From NCBI GenBank assembly GCA_017744315.1, contig JAGIBN010000001.1, positions 551,333 to 615,332 on the forward strand: 64,000 bases of DNA. The letters are read 5' to 3'. Shown in pieces: positions 1 to 11,236 of the stretch (positions are counted from its first letter, which is position 1; each line of letters opens with the position of its first letter). The position numbers and the translations under genes are program-made. The notes beneath the pieces were generated by a model, which made no database searches, had not been told where the DNA came from, and saw nothing but the letters and a program-made list of their open reading frames with translations. Source of the stretch: Porphyrobacter sp. GTDB lineage: Bacteria; Pseudomonadota; Alphaproteobacteria; Sphingomonadales; Sphingomonadaceae.

Positions 1-679
1 ATCGCTGTCGGCCCATATCGGTCGCCGCTACGGTTCGACCAGCTTCGGCGGCACGCTGGCCTATGCGCCCGACGACCGCAGCCAGCTCAGCGTCGGTGTC
101 TACGACAATGTCAGCGGCTTTGGCGGACAATTGAACCGCGCGCTCGACCAGTTGCCGAACGACTTCGTGGCCGTGCGCGACCCGGTGACCGGCGAACTGC
201 GCGGCTGCGTGATCTCGCTCGACGGCAACAACTGCCTCTCCGGCGCGCTCGGCTCGGTGCGTTCGGCGGTCTATCGCGGACGCGGGATCGCCGCGAGCTA
301 TTCGCGCGAGATCGGCCGCATGACCGCGGGCATCGGCGCCGGTTACGACCGCCGCGACTTCATCGCCGGGCGCAACACCGTGCTCGCCGCCGCAGACGGG
401 GTGGTCGATGAGAACTGGTGGATCGCCGCCTATCTCAACGGCCAGCTCGGCCGCGATGCGGGCTGGTCGGCCAATGTCCATGCCAACTGGCTGAACAGCA
501 GCGATGCCCTGACCGGCAATGTCACGGGCTACGGCGCCACGCTCGGCTATTATCGCATGCTCGCCCGCCGCCTGCGCGCGAGCATGGCGCTCGGGATCGA
601 CGGGGTGACTCGAAACGATCCGCTTTACGACGACTACTGGACCGCGTCGGCCCTGGCGGGCTTGCGCTACAGCTTCTGA
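1..679 (+). CDS. XrtA/PEP-CTERM-associated outer-membrane beta-barrel protein, C-terminal part
   Basis: The reading frame is open from base 2, so the start lies outside the window; 225 residues are visible. They alternate polar and hydrophobic or aromatic residues, with many Gly-Tyr pairs (for example GAGYDRRDF), and end in GLRYSF. A terminal Phe is typical of BAM-inserted outer-membrane barrels. The position directly in front of the XrtA ATPase, deacetylase and exosortase genes matches the family I know as TIGR03016. The role is inferred to be an export or outer-membrane component of an exosortase-A-linked exopolysaccharide system. A Shine-Dalgarno for the next gene follows after a 5-base gap, so the two are probably co-transcribed. 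Confidence 0.7.
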   Translation, partial: SLSAHIGRRYGSTSFGGTLAYAPDDRSQLSVGVYDNVSGFGGQLNRALDQLPNDFVAVRDPVTGELRGCVISLDGNNCLSGALGSVRSAVYRGRGIAASYSREIGRMTAGIGAGYDRRDFIAGRNTVLAAADGVVDENWWIAAYLNGQLGRDAGWSANVHANWLNSSDALTGNVTGYGATLGYYRMLARRLRASMALGIDGVTRNDPLYDDYWTASALAGLRYSF

Positions 680-697
680 TTGCGAAGGAGAGCAGGG

Positions 698-1900
698 ATG
701 TTCGACCAATTCTACGGGTTCGAGGGCCGCCCTTTCCAGCTGACGCCCGATCCGGCCTTCTATTTCGAGAGCGCGACGCACCGCAAGGCGCTGTCCTATC
801 TCGGCTATGGCCTTGCGCAGGGCGAGGGCTTCGTGGTCATCACCGGCGAAGTCGGCGCGGGCAAGTCCACGCTCGTCTCGCACCTGATGGCGACGATCGA
901 TCCCGCGCGGCTCACTGCCGCCTGCATCGTCACCAGCGCGCTCGACGGCGAGGCGATCGTCCATGTCGTCGCGCAGGCCTTCGGGCTGCCGGTGGCCGGG
1001 CATGACAAGGCCTCGGCGCTCGGCGCGATCGAGAGCTTCCTCCATGCCGAGGCCCGCGCGGGCCGCCGCTGCCTGCTGATCGTGGACGAGGCGCAGAACC
1101 TGGCGATCGACGCGGTCGAGGAACTGCGCATGCTGTCGAACTTCCAGCTCGGCTCGCATCCGTTGCTCCAGACCCTGCTGCTCGGCCAGCCGGAGTTTCG
1201 CACCACCTTGCTGGAAAGCCCGCTGCTCGAACAGCTTCGACAGCGGGTGATTGCCACGCACCACCTGACGGCGATGGAGCTGCGCGAAGTGCAGGCCTAT
1301 GTCGAGCACCGCCTGAACTGCGTCGGCTGGAAAGGCAATCCGGGCTTCGATCACCGCGTCTTCGCCGAAGTGCACGAGGCCACGGGGGGCATTCCGCGCC
1401 GGATCAACCAGATCGTCAGCCGCCTGCTCCTGCTCGGCGCGGTGGAGCAGCGTTCGCTGATCGACCTCGACATGCTGCACGACGTGCTGGATGAACTGGA
1501 CGAGGACGGCACCCGCAACCTCGTCTGCCAGAGCGAGCCTGCTGCCGAGGCCGAGGTGCCCGTCGTGGCCGCACAGGGCTTTGTACCACAGGGCGACGCG
1601 CTCGATGCCAAGGCCGCGATCGCCCTGATCGAGGCGGCGCTGGCGGGGCGCGATTTGCAGATCGACGAGCTTCAGCACGCGGTTCTCGAACTGGCGGCGA
1701 ATGTCGAGCGCCAGAAGGATGTGGGCGCAGCGGGCGAGGACCCGCGCGTGGCGGCCTTGCAGGACCAGCTGGCCCAGGCGGCGGCGCAGAGTGCCGGGCT
1801 TGAGGCCCGTCTCGAAGAGCAGGAGCGCACCTTGCGGCACACGCTGACGATGCTGATCGAATGGTTTGAAGGCGGCGACGGTCAGCGCCGGGCCGCCTGA
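698..1900 (+). CDS. XrtA/PEP-CTERM system-associated ATPase (ExeA/GspA-like AAA)
   Basis: A 400-residue cytoplasmic ATPase. The start is the ATG at 698, giving MFDQFYGFEGRPF, the usual opening of the family (TIGR03015), with GAAGGAG 7 bases upstream. A longer in-frame start at 680 would overlap this ribosome site and is less likely. Walker A is GEVGAGKST (residues 50-58) and Walker B is CLLIVDEAQ (about residue 128). The fold is the AAA_22/ExeA type. The last third is predicted coiled coil, rich in Gln, Ala and Glu. The family sits next to polysaccharide deacetylase and exosortase genes in XrtA clusters, as here. It may energise or assemble the export machinery, but its exact task is unknown. 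Confidence 0.88.
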   Translation: MFDQFYGFEGRPFQLTPDPAFYFESATHRKALSYLGYGLAQGEGFVVITGEVGAGKSTLVSHLMATIDPARLTAACIVTSALDGEAIVHVVAQAFGLPVAGHDKASALGAIESFLHAEARAGRRCLLIVDEAQNLAIDAVEELRMLSNFQLGSHPLLQTLLLGQPEFRTTLLESPLLEQLRQRVIATHHLTAMELREVQAYVEHRLNCVGWKGNPGFDHRVFAEVHEATGGIPRRINQIVSRLLLLGAVEQRSLIDLDMLHDVLDELDEDGTRNLVCQSEPAAEAEVPVVAAQGFVPQGDALDAKAAIALIEAALAGRDLQIDELQHAVLELAANVERQKDVGAAGEDPRVAALQDQLAQAAAQSAGLEARLEEQERTLRHTLTMLIEWFEGGDGQRRAA

Positions 1901-1939
1901 GTTTTCGCCTACCGCACCCAGCCGACAAGGATGGACGCC

Positions 1940-2821
1940 ATGAACGATACCCGACCCATCAACGGCCTCTCGGTCGATGTCGAGGACTGGTTCCAGGTCG
2001 GCGCCTTCGAGACGGTGATCGACCGCGCCGACTGGCCCGCCATCCGCACGCGGGTCGAGCGCAATTGCGACGACATCCTCGCGCTGTTCGATGCGGCGGG
2101 GGTCAAGGGCACGTTCTTCACCCTCGGCTGGGTCGCGGTGCGCCATCCCCGCCTGCTGCGTCGGATTGCCGAGGCCGGGCACGAGATGGCCAGCCACGGC
2201 TGGGACCACGAGCGCGTGTTCCGCATGGATGCCGCGACGTTCGCGCGCGATCTCGATATGAGCCGCAAGGCGATCGAGGATGCCGCCGGGGTCGCAGTGA
2301 GCGGCTACCGCGCGCCCAGCTTCTCCATCGACGCGCGCACGCCCTGGGCTTTCGAGGTTCTGGCCGAGCAGGGCTATGCCTATAGCTCCAGCGTCGCGCC
2401 GATCGCGCACGACCATTACGGCTGGCGCGAGGCGCCGCGCTTCGCGTTCCACCCGCTGGCGGACAGTCCGCTCGTCGAGATTCCGGTGACCACCGCGACG
2501 TTCGCCGGGCGGCGGCTGGCGGCTGGCGGCGGCGGGTTCTTCCGCGTGCTGCCTTACGGCTTCTCGCGCTGGGCGATCCGGCAGGTCAATCGCGCGGGCC
2601 GTCCGGCGGTGTTCTACTTCCACCCTTGGGAGATCGACCCGAACCAGCCGCGCGTCGCCGATGCGCCGCTGCGCTCGCGCCTGCGGCATTATACCAATCT
2701 CGGCGTCATGGCGGGCAAGCTGCGCCAGCTTATCGGCGATTTCCGCTGGGGGCGGATGGACGAACTTGCCGCGCGCGAGGCCGAGCGGGCGGTGCCGCTG
2801 CAGGAAGCGCTGGCGGCATGA
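1940..2821 (+). CDS. XrtA-system polysaccharide deacetylase (NodB-like, DUF3473)
   Basis: A 293-residue carbohydrate esterase-4 protein expected to remove N-acetyl groups from the exopolysaccharide. The N-terminal SVDVEDWFQV carries the metal and catalytic aspartates of the NodB fold, and the His pair lies in SHGWDHER. The C-terminal extension (FYFHPWEIDPNQPR) is the DUF3473 part typical of the PEP-CTERM subfamily (TIGR03006). I chose the ATG at 1940 because AAGG lies about 8 bases before it; the in-frame ATG at 1931 has no spaced ribosome site. The stop overlaps the next gene's start in ATGA, so the two genes are translationally coupled. Confidence 0.88.
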   Translation: MNDTRPINGLSVDVEDWFQVGAFETVIDRADWPAIRTRVERNCDDILALFDAAGVKGTFFTLGWVAVRHPRLLRRIAEAGHEMASHGWDHERVFRMDAATFARDLDMSRKAIEDAAGVAVSGYRAPSFSIDARTPWAFEVLAEQGYAYSSSVAPIAHDHYGWREAPRFAFHPLADSPLVEIPVTTATFAGRRLAAGGGGFFRVLPYGFSRWAIRQVNRAGRPAVFYFHPWEIDPNQPRVADAPLRSRLRHYTNLGVMAGKLRQLIGDFRWGRMDELAAREAERAVPLQEALAA

Positions 2822-3894
2822 ATGCGCCGTTCGCTCCGGTCGCGGGCGCGGTGCGGCTGGTCGATCTCGATGACCCCGGCGAAGTCGCGCGGCTGGAGCT
2901 GTTCACCGCCCGCCATCCGCAGGCGACGCCGTTCCACCGTCCGGCCTGGTTCGTTTCGGTCGCGAAGGCCACGGGCAACCGCGCGCTGGCGCTGATCGAG
3001 GAGCGGCAGGGCGAGATTCTCGCCTTCCTGCCGCTCGATGCGATCCATTCGCCGGTCTTCGGAAGGCTGCTGGCCTCGTCCGGGTTCGCGGTCGGCGGCG
3101 GGCTGCTGACGGTCGAGGGCGCGGATGTAGCAGCGCTGTTCGCGGCGCTGGAGGAACTGGCGCTGCGCCAGTCCTGCCCGGCGATCGAGCTGCGCGGCGG
3201 CGTGCTGCCGGAAGCGGGAGAAGGCTGGGCGCTCAAGACCGAGAGCCACTGCAACTTCGCGCGCCCGCTGGCGGCCGACGACGAGGCGCAACTGCTCGAC
3301 ATTCCGCGCAAGCAGCGCGCCGAGGTGCGCAAGGCGCTGGCGAACGATCTCGACGTGGATATCGGCACGTCCGAGCGTGACCGTGCCGCGCACTATGCCG
3401 TCTTCGCGGAAAGCTATCGCAATCTCGGTACGCCGGTCTTCCCGCGCGGCCTGCTCGGTGCCGTGCTCGATGCTTTCGAGGAGGACGCCGATGTGCTGAC
3501 TGTGCGCCATCAGGGCCGCCCAGTCGCCAGCGTCATCACCCTCTACCATCGCGGTGCAGCCATGCCCTACTGGGGCGGCGGCACCCACGAAGCGCGCGCG
3601 CTGCGCGCCAACGACCGGATGTATTACGAACTCATGCTCCATGCCCGGCGGCGCGGCTGCACAATGTTCGACTTCGGCCGCTCCAAGACCGGCAGCGGCG
3701 CCTACCACTTCAAGCGCAACTGGGGCTTCGAACCGGAACCGCTGACTTACGCCGCTTGGACCTCACCCGGCGCCGCCAAGCGCGAGGCCGATCCGACCAG
3801 TTCGAAGCTCTCGCTGCAGATCAAGCTCTGGCAGCGCCTGCCGCTGGCCGTGGCGAACCGGCTCGGACCGCTGATCGCGCGCGGGATCGGCTGA
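2818..3894 (+). CDS. XrtA-system FemAB family protein (GNAT-fold acyltransferase)
   Basis: A 358-residue protein starting at the ATG of an ATGA overlap with the deacetylase. The middle and C-terminal parts have the FemAB/acetyltransferase_6 pattern: an internal IPRKQRAEVRKAL stretch, then YWGGGTHEARALRAND, then FDFGRSKTGSGAYHFKRNWGF. The family (TIGR03019) recurs in exosortase-A clusters of sphingomonads and betaproteobacteria. FemAB proteins elsewhere transfer amino acids from aminoacyl-tRNA to peptidoglycan precursors. By inference this one decorates a polysaccharide or its lipid-linked precursor. Its stop shares one base with the next start (TGATG). Confidence 0.87.
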   Translation: MNAPFAPVAGAVRLVDLDDPGEVARLELFTARHPQATPFHRPAWFVSVAKATGNRALALIEERQGEILAFLPLDAIHSPVFGRLLASSGFAVGGGLLTVEGADVAALFAALEELALRQSCPAIELRGGVLPEAGEGWALKTESHCNFARPLAADDEAQLLDIPRKQRAEVRKALANDLDVDIGTSERDRAAHYAVFAESYRNLGTPVFPRGLLGAVLDAFEEDADVLTVRHQGRPVASVITLYHRGAAMPYWGGGTHEARALRANDRMYYELMLHARRRGCTMFDFGRSKTGSGAYHFKRNWGFEPEPLTYAAWTSPGAAKREADPTSSKLSLQIKLWQRLPLAVANRLGPLIARGIG

Positions 3895-5120
3895 TGGGCG
3901 AGATCCTCTTCCTCGCGCACCGCATTCCGTTCCCGCCGGACCGGGGCGACAAGATCCGCTCGCATAACGTGCTCAAGGCGCTGGCGGCGCTGGCGCCGGT
4001 TCATCTCGGCTGCTTCGCGGACGATGCGGCGGACCATGCGCTGGAGGGCGAGATGGCGGCGCTGGCGGCAAGCCACCTGCTGCTCGCGCGCGGTAAGTCG
4101 CTGCCGGTGGCGGGGACCGAGGCGCTCGCCAAGGGCCTCCCGCTCAGCCTGACGGCCTTTCACGACCGCCGCATGGCGCAATGGGTCGGGGAAGTTCTGC
4201 GCAGCCGCCCGATCGACACGATCTTCGTCTTCTCCGGCCAGATGGCGCAATATGTTCCCGAGCATTTTCGCGGGCGGGTGATCGTCGATCTCGTCGATGT
4301 CGATTCGGCCAAGTTCGAGGCCTATGGCGCCGAGGGACGCGGCTTCCGCGGCTGGATGGAGCGCCGCGAGGCGCGCCTGCTGCGCGCCGAGGAAGCCCGC
4401 ATCGCGCGCCGCGCCGATCGCACCTTGCTGGTCAGCAAAGCCGAAGCGGCGCTCTTCACCTCGCGGCTGGACGATCCGGCCCGCACGGTCGAGGCGATGG
4501 GCAACGGCATCGACAGTACACTCTTCGACCCTACAGGCGTAGCGCCGGAGCCGCGCATGTCGGCTATGAAAGGGCCGCGCCTCGTGTTCACCGGCCAGAT
4601 GGACTATGCGCCCAATATCGCGGCGGTGGAGCGGGCGATCACCCGCATCCTGCCGCTGGTCCGCGCCCGCTGCCCCGATGCGAGCCTGCACGTGGTCGGG
4701 CGCAATCCGCCGCCTGCGCTGCTCGCTCACCATGGCCGCGAGGGCGTTCACGTCTGGGGCCGAGTCGAGGATATCCGCCCCTGGCTCGCGGCTGCCGATA
4801 TGGCGTTGGTGCCGCTGGAGATCGCGCGGGGGGTGCAGAACAAGGTGCTCGAAGCCATGGCGATGGAGCTGCCGGTCGTACTCTCGCCGGGTGCCGCGAC
4901 GGGAATCGAGGCGGAGGACGGACGGGATTTCCTTGTCGCGACAAGCGACGCGGCGCTGGCCGATGCCGTCATCGCGCTCGCCCATGACCCAGACCGCCGC
5001 CGCGCCATGGGGCAGGCTGCGCGCGAATGGATTTGTACCCATGCCAGTTGGGAAGCGGCACTGGCCGTGCTGCCGCGCATGCTCGGCATGGAGAAGGAAA
5101 GCCTGACCGATGCCGCCTGA
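3894..5120 (+). CDS. XrtA-system glycosyltransferase (GT4-like, TIGR03087/Stp1 family)
   Basis: A 408-residue cytoplasmic glycosyltransferase of GT-B fold. The start is the ATG of TGATG, giving MGEILFLAHRIPFPPDRGDK, the signature opening of this subfamily; an upstream in-frame start at 3756 would bury 138 bases inside femAB. The C-terminal donor-binding half includes FTGQMDYAPNIAAV, HVVGRNPP, VWGRVEDIRPWL and NKVLEAMAMELPVV, the E-x7-E-like region of GT4 enzymes. It probably adds a sugar during repeat-unit assembly of the exopolysaccharide. It overlaps the exosortase gene by 11 bases. Confidence 0.9.
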   Translation: MGEILFLAHRIPFPPDRGDKIRSHNVLKALAALAPVHLGCFADDAADHALEGEMAALAASHLLLARGKSLPVAGTEALAKGLPLSLTAFHDRRMAQWVGEVLRSRPIDTIFVFSGQMAQYVPEHFRGRVIVDLVDVDSAKFEAYGAEGRGFRGWMERREARLLRAEEARIARRADRTLLVSKAEAALFTSRLDDPARTVEAMGNGIDSTLFDPTGVAPEPRMSAMKGPRLVFTGQMDYAPNIAAVERAITRILPLVRARCPDASLHVVGRNPPPALLAHHGREGVHVWGRVEDIRPWLAAADMALVPLEIARGVQNKVLEAMAMELPVVLSPGAATGIEAEDGRDFLVATSDAALADAVIALAHDPDRRRAMGQAAREWICTHASWEAALAVLPRMLGMEKESLTDAA

Positions 5121-6663
5121 GACTCTGGCTGCGAATGCCGCCTCGGGCTGGCACTGGCAGAACGTGCCCGCACCGTGGCGCCCGGCGCTGATGCGCTGGA
5201 GCCTTGCCGTGCTTGCCCTGCTGGCCGCCTTTTTCGGCGACTGGGCGGCGATGGCGCGGCAGTGGTGGGATATCTCGACCTACAATCACATCGTGCTGAT
5301 CCCGCCGATCCTCGGCTGGCTGGTCTGGCAGCGGCGCGGCGAACTGGCGAAGCTGGCGCCGCTCTGCTGGTGGCCGGGGCTGGTGCTGATGGCGGGCGCG
5401 GCATTCCTCTGGCTGCTCGGCGCGCTGTCCGGTCTCGATCTGGCGCGGCAGGCAGGCGCGGTGGCGATGCTCGGCGCGACGGTGCCGCTGCTGCTCGGGC
5501 CGCGGGTGACGGCAGGGCTGTTCTTCCCGCTCTGCTACATGGCCTTCCTGGTGCCGGTGGGCGAGGAACTGGTCGAAGTGCTCCAGACCATTACCGCCAA
5601 GATCACCGTCGCGCTCACCCATGTCAGCGGCATTCCCGCGACGATCGACGGCGTGTTCATCGATACGCCCGCCGGTCTCTTCGAAGTGGCGGAGGCCTGT
5701 TCCGGCGTGAAGTTCCTGATCGCGATGATCGCTTTCGGAGCGCTCGCCGCGAATGTCTGTTTCACCAGCTGGCGGCGGCGCGCGGGGATGATGCTGGCCT
5801 GTGTGTTGGTGCCGATCCTCGCCAACGGCGTGCGCGCCTGGGGCACGATCTACGCCGCGCAGATCGTCGGCGTGGAGAAAGCGGCGGGCTTCGACCATAT
5901 CGTCTACGGCTGGGTGTTCTTCGCGGTGGTGCTCGCGCTGGTGATCGCGGGCGCCTGGCGTTTCTTCGATCGACCGCTCGATACGCCGATGATCGACGCC
6001 GCCGCCATCGCGCAGGCGCCGATGCTTAGCCGTCTCGAACGCGCGCGTGTTCCGGCGGCGATCGTGCTGGCCTCGCTGGCGCTGATGCTGGTGGGCGCCA
6101 AGGCCTGGGCGCATCTTGGCGATACGCTCGCGGCGCCGCTGCCGCAGCGGATCGACCTGCCGCAAGTCCCCGGCTGGACGCGCGTGGACTATGCCCCGGC
6201 GATCTGGTGGGAACCGCGCTCGGAAGGCGCCGACCACCGCCTGCTCGGCCGCTATGCCGATAATGAAGGCCGCAAGGTCGATGTCTTCGTCGCGCTCTAT
6301 GCCGGGCAGGGCGAAGGCCGCGAGGCGGGCGGCTTCGGGCAGGGCGCGCTGACCCCTGGCACCGCCTGGTCGTGGCAGGCCCCCGGTCCCGCATTCGGAG
6401 AAGGCCGCAGCGAGCGCCTGCTGGGCGGCGGCAAGGTCGAGCGCCTCTCCGTGACCTGGTATCGCACAGGAGACCTGCTGAGCGGCAGCAATGCGCGCCT
6501 CAAGCTCGCCGTGATCGGCGGAAACCTGCGCCTCCATGCCCGGCCCACGGTGATGCTGATCCTCTCGTCGGAAGGCCGGGACGCCGCCGATGCGATTGCC
6601 CGTTTCCAGGCCGCTACAGGCCCAACCGGCGCGTGGATGGACCGCGTGACCGGGCTCCGCTAG
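5110..6663 (+). CDS. xrtA: Exosortase A fused to an EpsI (DUF3485) domain
   Basis: A 517-residue inner-membrane protein. The first ~300 residues hold about eight membrane segments and the exosortase catalytic set: Cys197 in EACSGVKF, Arg242 in ANGVRAWG and His263 in FDHIVYGW. This is a transpeptidase-like enzyme that cleaves PEP-CTERM sorting signals. Residues from about 310 to the end form a soluble EpsI domain (LPQVPGWTRV ... VDVFVALY ... SVTWYRTGD), giving the XrtA-EpsI fusion known in this group. The start is the ATG at 5110 inside the end of the glycosyltransferase gene. No PEP-CTERM substrate gene was recognised in this window, so the targets must lie elsewhere. Confidence 0.93.
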   Translation: MPPETLAANAASGWHWQNVPAPWRPALMRWSLAVLALLAAFFGDWAAMARQWWDISTYNHIVLIPPILGWLVWQRRGELAKLAPLCWWPGLVLMAGAAFLWLLGALSGLDLARQAGAVAMLGATVPLLLGPRVTAGLFFPLCYMAFLVPVGEELVEVLQTITAKITVALTHVSGIPATIDGVFIDTPAGLFEVAEACSGVKFLIAMIAFGALAANVCFTSWRRRAGMMLACVLVPILANGVRAWGTIYAAQIVGVEKAAGFDHIVYGWVFFAVVLALVIAGAWRFFDRPLDTPMIDAAAIAQAPMLSRLERARVPAAIVLASLALMLVGAKAWAHLGDTLAAPLPQRIDLPQVPGWTRVDYAPAIWWEPRSEGADHRLLGRYADNEGRKVDVFVALYAGQGEGREAGGFGQGALTPGTAWSWQAPGPAFGEGRSERLLGGGKVERLSVTWYRTGDLLSGSNARLKLAVIGGNLRLHARPTVMLILSSEGRDAADAIARFQAATGPTGAWMDRVTGLR

Positions 6664-6673
6664 GCCAGCGCTT

Positions 6674-8569
<1,896 letters not shown>

Positions 8570-8805
8570 TTTGCCCTCTGTTCCGAGGCTTGGCTGCGTT
8601 AGCCAGAGATGTCGGAAATCTATCGTGAATCGGGATTAACCTAACTTCTTCTTAGGACCTTTGCTCTAGTCCGGGCAGCGACAACGCCATCGCAGGACGT
8701 CCATGAACAGAGCAGGTCGTCATTACACGATTGAAATGCGGACGCTTTCCGCCGAGGACAGCCATGTCCTGCGAAGGGGCGCAGAGGGGAAGAATTTGCG
8801 AGGGC

Positions 8806-11109
8806 ATGATGTCTGACCTCCGCGCGCGGATCGCGAAGATCTGGAAAAGCGCCCGGTTCCGGATCGTCTTCTGGGCGGCGCTGACTGGCGTCTTGCTGGG
8901 CGTGACCGGCGCGGCCCTGCCGCTTGAGGACGTGCTGGTGAACGGCCGCACCTGGCTGCGCATGCATCCGTCCAAGGGCGAGATCGTGATGGTCCTGCAG
9001 GACGGCAAGACGCTTGAGGAACTGGAAGTCCTCGACGTTACCCGCGCAAACGATGCGCAGGTCATCCGCAACTTGCAGGGCGCCGGCGTCAAACGCGTGT
9101 TCGTGGATCGCTTCCTGACCGATAACGACAAGGAACCGGGTCGCGATCAGTTCCTGGAAGCACTCAAGGCGTTTCCGAACCGCGTGTTCCTGGGAGCCAT
9201 GCCTGCCAAGGACGGGCCGCGGGGCAATTATGCCGCTGCAATGCCGTCGCGCGCATTTCTTGAAAATGCCGAGGCCGTATCGCTGCTGGCGCTCGAACAC
9301 CCGTTCAACCTGAGCACGAGTTTCCCGTTCGCTTCAAACAGCCGAATCGGTGTCATTCCCAGCATGGCAGCCAAGATCGCCGGAGTATCGAGATCTACGG
9401 ATCGCGTTTTCCGGCCGGATTATGCCATCGATTACACGACCATCCCGACGGTGAGCTATGTCGATATCCTTAAGGGGCAATTCGACAAGGCAACCATTCG
9501 CGGCAAGGACGTCATCATTGCACCCAGCGCGGAAGTCTATCACGACCTCCATACTTTGCCCGCGCAGGGTTATGCTCCCGGAGCATTCTTCCACGCCATC
9601 GCAGCGGAAACTTTGAGGGAAGGCGTTCCGCTCGAGTTGGGATGGCTTCCTGCCTTTCTCGTTGTGCTGGGCGTAATTTTGACAGGACTTGGGCGAGGTC
9701 GCGTTCTCGATATCTATCGGTTCACGGGCCTAGTCGCCGTTCTCATCGTAGCCCCGCTGGCACTCGATCATTTTCGTATCCAGGTGGACATTGTTCCGGC
9801 GATCGCGATGGCGGCCGTGGCCGTGTTCCGCATGCGTACTCTCGATCGTGTCGAGGTGGCCGGAGAGACCAATTCGGGGTCGGGCCTGCCGAGCATTCAG
9901 GTCCTGCGCAAGTACGATGCGGTATCGAGCCGCATTCTCGTGGCGCTTCAGATCCGCAACTATGGTGCGATCATCGGCAGTTTCGCCGAGCATGTCGAAG
10001 GCCAGGTCGCCAACGAGATCGTGCGCCGCATCCGTATCAGCGACAGTGAAGTCACCGTCTATCACGAAGGCGGCATGTTCATGTGGCTTTCAACGATCCG
10101 CAGCACTTTCGATCTGTTCGAGAACCTCGAGGGCCTGCACCGGATCGTCCAGAACGGCATCCAGGTCGGTGGGCTCGACATCGACCTCTCGTTCAACTGC
10201 GGCATCGATTCGGAGTTCGATCGTCCGGTCTCCAGCCGCGTCGCCAGCGCCATGCAGTCGGCCGAGGAGGCCGTGCGCAACGACGAACTTGTCTACAAGT
10301 TCGACAGCCGCAAGCACGAGGCGCAGTGGGAAATCTCGCTGCTCACCCAGCTCGACCGTGCGATCGACAACGGCGAGGTCTGGGTCGCCTATCAGCCCAA
10401 GCTCGACGTCGCCAGCAACCGCGTGACCGGGGCCGAGGCCCTTGTCCGCTGGACCCATCCGGAACGGGGACCGATTAGCCCGGACAAGTTCATCCGCATT
10501 GCCGAGGAATTCCACCGGATCGAACGAATCACGCGGTTCGTAATCGACGATGCCGTGCGTTCGGCGGTCGAACTGCGTCGTCATGGTTTCGACATGACCA
10601 TGTCGGTCAATATCTCGGCCCAGCTCCTGCGCAATCCGGGGCTGCCGGGCATGATCGCGGAAATCCTCGCGACCTATGGTTTGCCCGCAGACAAGCTGAT
10701 CCTGGAGATCACTGAGACCGACCGCCTCGATCGCAGCTCACGCACGTTCCAGATGCTCCAGAAGCTCGTCCAGTCCGGCATCCACCTCTCGATCGATGAT
10801 TTCGGCACGGGCAACGCGACGATTGACTATTTGCGCTATCTCCCCGCCACCGAGGTCAAGATCGACAAGGTCTTCATCCAGGCGATGGAAGGGAACAAGG
10901 AAGACCTCCTGCTGGTGCAGTCCATCATCGAGATGGCCCACTCGCAGGACCGGGTCGTGGTGGCCGAAGGTGTCGAGACTCAGGCGGCGTTGGAAATCCT
11001 GCGGGCGATGCAGTGCGATGTGATCCAGGGCTACTACGTCAGCCGTCCCGTCCCGTTCCGGGATCTCCTCACGCAAATCGTGGGGAGAGAGCCGCGACGA
11101 ACTGGTTAA
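8806..11109 (+). CDS. CHASE2 - degenerate GGDEF - EAL c-di-GMP phosphodiesterase
   Basis: A 767-residue membrane sensor. An N-terminal membrane segment (VFWAALTGVLLGVTGAAL) is followed by a periplasmic CHASE2 domain and three closely spaced membrane helices (about residues 270-340). The GGDEF-like domain has YHEGGMFMW where the GGDEF loop should be, so cyclase activity is unlikely. The EAL domain keeps EALVRW, DDFGTG, the KIDK-type lysine and EGVET, so it should hydrolyse c-di-GMP. The start is one of two adjacent ATGs (8806 or 8809) after GAGGG; a longer frame from 8731 lacks a ribosome site. It stands 236 bases after the XrtA operon and may tune polymer output. A hairpin spans its stop codon. 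Confidence 0.88.
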   Translation: MMSDLRARIAKIWKSARFRIVFWAALTGVLLGVTGAALPLEDVLVNGRTWLRMHPSKGEIVMVLQDGKTLEELEVLDVTRANDAQVIRNLQGAGVKRVFVDRFLTDNDKEPGRDQFLEALKAFPNRVFLGAMPAKDGPRGNYAAAMPSRAFLENAEAVSLLALEHPFNLSTSFPFASNSRIGVIPSMAAKIAGVSRSTDRVFRPDYAIDYTTIPTVSYVDILKGQFDKATIRGKDVIIAPSAEVYHDLHTLPAQGYAPGAFFHAIAAETLREGVPLELGWLPAFLVVLGVILTGLGRGRVLDIYRFTGLVAVLIVAPLALDHFRIQVDIVPAIAMAAVAVFRMRTLDRVEVAGETNSGSGLPSIQVLRKYDAVSSRILVALQIRNYGAIIGSFAEHVEGQVANEIVRRIRISDSEVTVYHEGGMFMWLSTIRSTFDLFENLEGLHRIVQNGIQVGGLDIDLSFNCGIDSEFDRPVSSRVASAMQSAEEAVRNDELVYKFDSRKHEAQWEISLLTQLDRAIDNGEVWVAYQPKLDVASNRVTGAEALVRWTHPERGPISPDKFIRIAEEFHRIERITRFVIDDAVRSAVELRRHGFDMTMSVNISAQLLRNPGLPGMIAEILATYGLPADKLILEITETDRLDRSSRTFQMLQKLVQSGIHLSIDDFGTGNATIDYLRYLPATEVKIDKVFIQAMEGNKEDLLLVQSIIEMAHSQDRVVVAEGVETQAALEILRAMQCDVIQGYYVSRPVPFRDLLTQIVGREPRRTG

Positions 11110-11133
11110 AAAAGTCTTGATGACTTTTTAACC
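11104..11133 (+). repeat. AT-rich inverted repeat spanning the stop of the EAL gene
   Basis: GGTTAAAAAAGTC pairs with GACTTTTTAACC around the loop TTGAT, with one unpaired A. The TAA stop of the phosphodiesterase gene lies inside the left arm. The stem is weak in GC and has no clean T-run after it, so it is not a standard terminator. It could be an operator or an mRNA 3'-end structure. Confidence 0.45.
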
Positions 11134-11189
11134 TATTGTTATCCATGTCCTCAGCCGCAAGATAGCGGCGGTTCACATGGGGTAATGTT

Positions 11190-11225
11190 ATGTACAGCTG
11201 GAACTGGGGCAGCTACGGCCGCTAA
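11190..11225 (+). CDS. Possible 11-residue micro-ORF (MYSWNWGSYGR)
   Basis: An ATG at 11190 opens 11 codons ending in TAA at 11223, with GGGG 7 bases upstream as a possible ribosome site. A strong intrinsic terminator starts 12 bases after the stop (11237). The peptide is aromatic (two Trp, two Tyr). No downstream plus-strand gene follows, so a classical attenuation leader is not obvious. It may be a real short peptide, part of a small RNA, or chance. Confidence 0.25.
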   Translation: MYSWNWGSYGR

Positions 11226-11236
11226 TAACCAAATCG

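Noticed and set aside
8731..8805. Upstream in-frame start for the CHASE2 gene
   Set aside because: The extra 25 residues have no ribosome site and precede the natural MSDLRARIAK opening before the first membrane helix.
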